This document shows positions 6,403 to 7,838 of a stretch of 7,838 nucleotides of DNA, one piece after another. The stretch's first letter is position 1, and each line of letters begins with the position of its first letter. The position numbers and the translations under genes were made by a program. A model generated the notes under the pieces. The model searched no databases. It saw only the letters and a program-made list of their open reading frames with translations, and was not told the origin of the DNA. Source of the DNA: Pseudomonadota bacterium (lineage in GTDB: Bacteria; Pseudomonadota; Gammaproteobacteria; Burkholderiales; Thiobacillaceae). The stretch spans positions 1 through 7,838 of the forward strand of contig JAJZTV010000090.1 in the NCBI GenBank assembly GCA_021847385.1, read 5' to 3'.

Positions 6403-6430
6403 AAGTTAGCAACAGGATATGGGCTGTCAA
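6403..6430 (-). promoter_or_regulatory. Candidate sigma-70 promoter for the Usp-like gene
   Basis: On the minus strand a perfect TTGACA (6430-6425) is followed after 16 bases by TAACTT (6408-6403), a poor -10 box. The surrounding bases are AT-rich. Transcription would start near 6396, giving a leader of about 190 bases before the ATG at 6203. Confidence 0.35.
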
Positions 6431-6463
6431 TTAAGAATTTTTTACAATCAAATACTTATTCGA

Positions 6464-7627
6464 TTACTCCGGGAGATCGACGAGGAAGAGCTGCAACAGT
6501 TCATTCAGAAAACGGCGGCCGAGCAGGGTCGGTGCAATGCGTTGCGCATCGCAAACAATCAGCTCACGCGCCTTGGCAGCGCTCAAAGCCCGTTCTACCT
6601 CGCTCAACGGCAACCCTGTGCGCTGCTGAAATAGCCGCACATCGAAGCCTTCATTCAGCCGCAAGGCATTCATCATGAACTCGAACGGCAGTTCGGCCGA
6701 GGCGATCTGCCGTTGTTCCGTGACCGCCTCGGCCCGCCCCGCCTTGGACAAATAATCGTTCGGGTGTTTGGTTCTGGCCTGGCGCACGATCCGGTCATGG
6801 AACGACAGCTTGGAATGGCCGCCGGCACCGATGCCCAGGTAGTCGCCGAATTGCCAGTAATTCAGGTTATGCCGGCACTCGCTGCCAGGCCGGGCGAAGG
6901 CCGAGGTCTCATAGTGCCGATAGCCCGCCTCGCCCAACAAGGCCTCGACGCGTTCCTGCATATCGGCCGCCACCTCGTCGTCCGGCAGGCTCGGCGGGTT
7001 CGCGGCGAAGGCGGTGTTGGGTTCGAGGGTCAAGTGATAGGCCGACAGATGTGGCGGCCCCAGCGTAATGGCTTGGCGCAGATCGGCCTCGGCCTGCGCC
7101 ACATCCTGCCCCGGCAGGGCATACATCAAGTCCAGGTTGACGCTGTCGAACAGGCCCAGCGCCGCCTCGGCCGCGCGGATCGCCTCGGCCGCCGAGTGGA
7201 TGCGACCCAGGGCGCGCAGATGCGCGTCATTGAAACTCTGAATCCCCAACGACAGCCGATTCACCCCGGCCGCACGAAAACCCTGAAAGCGCGCGCGCTC
7301 GAAGGTACCCGGGTTGGCCTCCAACGTGACCTCGGCCAGGGGATTCAGCCGAGTCAGCGTGCGTACCCGGGTCAGGATGGTGTCGATCGCCTCGGGCGAG
7401 AACAGGCTGGGCGTGCCGCCGCCGAAGAACACCGCCTCAATGCTGCGGCCCCAGATCGCCGGCAGGGCAAATTCCAGGTCGCGGGTCAGCGCCTCGACAT
7501 AGGCCGCCTCGGGCAGGCCATCGCGCTGGGCGTGCGAATTGAAGTCGCAATAGGGACACTTGCGCACGCACCACGGGATGTGGATGTAGAGGGTGAGCGG
7601 CGGCGGCACGGCGAGGCCACCGGGCAT
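6464..7627 (-). CDS. hemW: Radical SAM heme chaperone HemW
   Basis: HemW is a radical SAM protein related to oxygen-independent coproporphyrinogen III oxidase HemN, but it acts as a heme chaperone that hands heme to target proteins. The iron-sulfur motif is C20-x3-C24-x2-C27 within IHIPWCVRKCPYCDF, and GGGTP follows at 69-73. The HNLNYW segment in the second half is the HNxxYW motif typical of HemW. A HemN C-terminal-like domain ends the protein. At 387 residues it is close to E. coli HemW (about 378). I take the ATG at 7627, 13 bases after the rdgB stop. A TTG at 7648 would add seven residues and overlap rdgB. No Shine-Dalgarno is evident, so translation is probably coupled to rdgB. No GC-rich terminator follows. 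Confidence 0.95.
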   Translation of the reverse strand: MPGGLAVPPPLTLYIHIPWCVRKCPYCDFNSHAQRDGLPEAAYVEALTRDLEFALPAIWGRSIEAVFFGGGTPSLFSPEAIDTILTRVRTLTRLNPLAEVTLEANPGTFERARFQGFRAAGVNRLSLGIQSFNDAHLRALGRIHSAAEAIRAAEAALGLFDSVNLDLMYALPGQDVAQAEADLRQAITLGPPHLSAYHLTLEPNTAFAANPPSLPDDEVAADMQERVEALLGEAGYRHYETSAFARPGSECRHNLNYWQFGDYLGIGAGGHSKLSFHDRIVRQARTKHPNDYLSKAGRAEAVTEQRQIASAELPFEFMMNALRLNEGFDVRLFQQRTGLPLSEVERALSAAKARELIVCDAQRIAPTLLGRRFLNELLQLFLVDLPE

Positions 7628-7640
7628 CTGAACAGCGAAT

Positions 7641-7838
7641 TCAACCAAGCTGCTTCAACTTCTCCACCAGGGTACGCAGGGCCTGGCCGCGATGGCTGAT
7701 CGCATTCTTCTCGTCTTGCGGCAATTCGGCCCCGGTCTTGCCCAGGGCCGGCACCAGGAAATAGGGGTCGTAGCCGAAGCCGCCGGCACCGCGCGGGCTG
7801 TCGACGATCTCGCCGTGCCAGGCGCCCTCGGCGATGAT
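7641..7838 (-). CDS. rdgB: RdgB/HAM1 non-canonical purine NTP pyrophosphatase (C-terminal part)
   Basis: RdgB hydrolyses dITP, ITP and XTP to monophosphates and so keeps deaminated purines out of DNA and RNA. Only the last 65 residues are visible; the gene continues past the window edge (full proteins are about 195-200 residues). The visible part has the family features: GGFGYDPYF, then a GKTGAELPQDEKNAISHR run with the conserved Ala-Glu-Leu, Glu-Lys-Asn and Ser-His-Arg, and a final helix ending KLKQLG. Its stop lies 13 bases before the hemW ATG, and rdgB-hemW order is common in proteobacteria. This indicates one transcript. Confidence 0.94.
   Translation of the reverse strand: MIAEGAWHGEIVDSPRGAGGFGYDPYFLVPALGKTGAELPQDEKNAISHRGQALRTLVEKLKQLG

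Noticed and set aside
6713..7699. 328-codon open frame on the + strand opposite hemW and rdgB
   Set aside because: It is wholly antisense to two well-conserved genes and shows no family motif.
1..7838. Mobile elements, CRISPR arrays or a new defence system
   Set aside because: No repeat-spacer pattern, transposase, integrase, long terminal inverted repeats or defence-type gene cluster was seen; the gene order looks chromosomal.

Overview
The window is a GC-rich piece of a bacterial chromosome holding housekeeping genes and a few accessory ones. An octaprenyl-type polyprenyl synthase, HemW and RdgB, a CCA-encoding tRNA-Pro, clear Shine-Dalgarno sites and a c-di-GMP enzyme together suggest a Gram-negative proteobacterium. 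A betaproteobacterium (Neisseriales/Chromobacteriaceae-like) is my guess from the feel of the proteins. I saw no transposase, integrase, CRISPR array or phage gene.

Layout. Bases 1-909 (+) are the end of ispB, which makes the polyprenyl side chain of quinones. tRNA-Pro(CGG) follows 15 bases later (925-1001). A GC-rich hairpin (1031-1048) separates this unit from a convergent gene (1062-2768, -) for a secreted 568-residue protein of unknown function. Upstream on the same strand is a GTP cyclohydrolase I family gene (2918-3559, -). Across a 187-base divergent intergenic region with two perfect palindromes lies a membrane-bound HD-GYP c-di-GMP phosphodiesterase (3747-5714, +) with a PilJ/NarX-like periplasmic sensor, HAMP and GAF domains. 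It converges on a small Usp-like gene (5763-6203, -), and a hairpin at 5723-5741 with a T-rich tail terminates the minus-strand gene. A 260-base spacer (6204-6463) precedes the hemW-rdgB pair (6464-7838, -); rdgB is cut by the window edge.

How the genes relate. Most are separate units: quinone synthesis plus a tRNA, pterin chemistry, c-di-GMP signalling, heme trafficking and nucleotide-pool cleaning. The hemW-rdgB pair is the only likely operon besides ispB-tRNA. No new multi-gene system is evident. The most notable point is the GTP cyclohydrolase-like protein. It keeps the three zinc ligands and the guanine-binding Gln-Glu pair, but lacks the counterparts of E. coli His179, Arg185, Ser135 and probably Lys68. 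It may therefore be a paralog with altered or arrested chemistry rather than an ordinary FolE. The secreted orphan protein, the HD-GYP sensor and the long leader of the Usp-like gene also merit a look.
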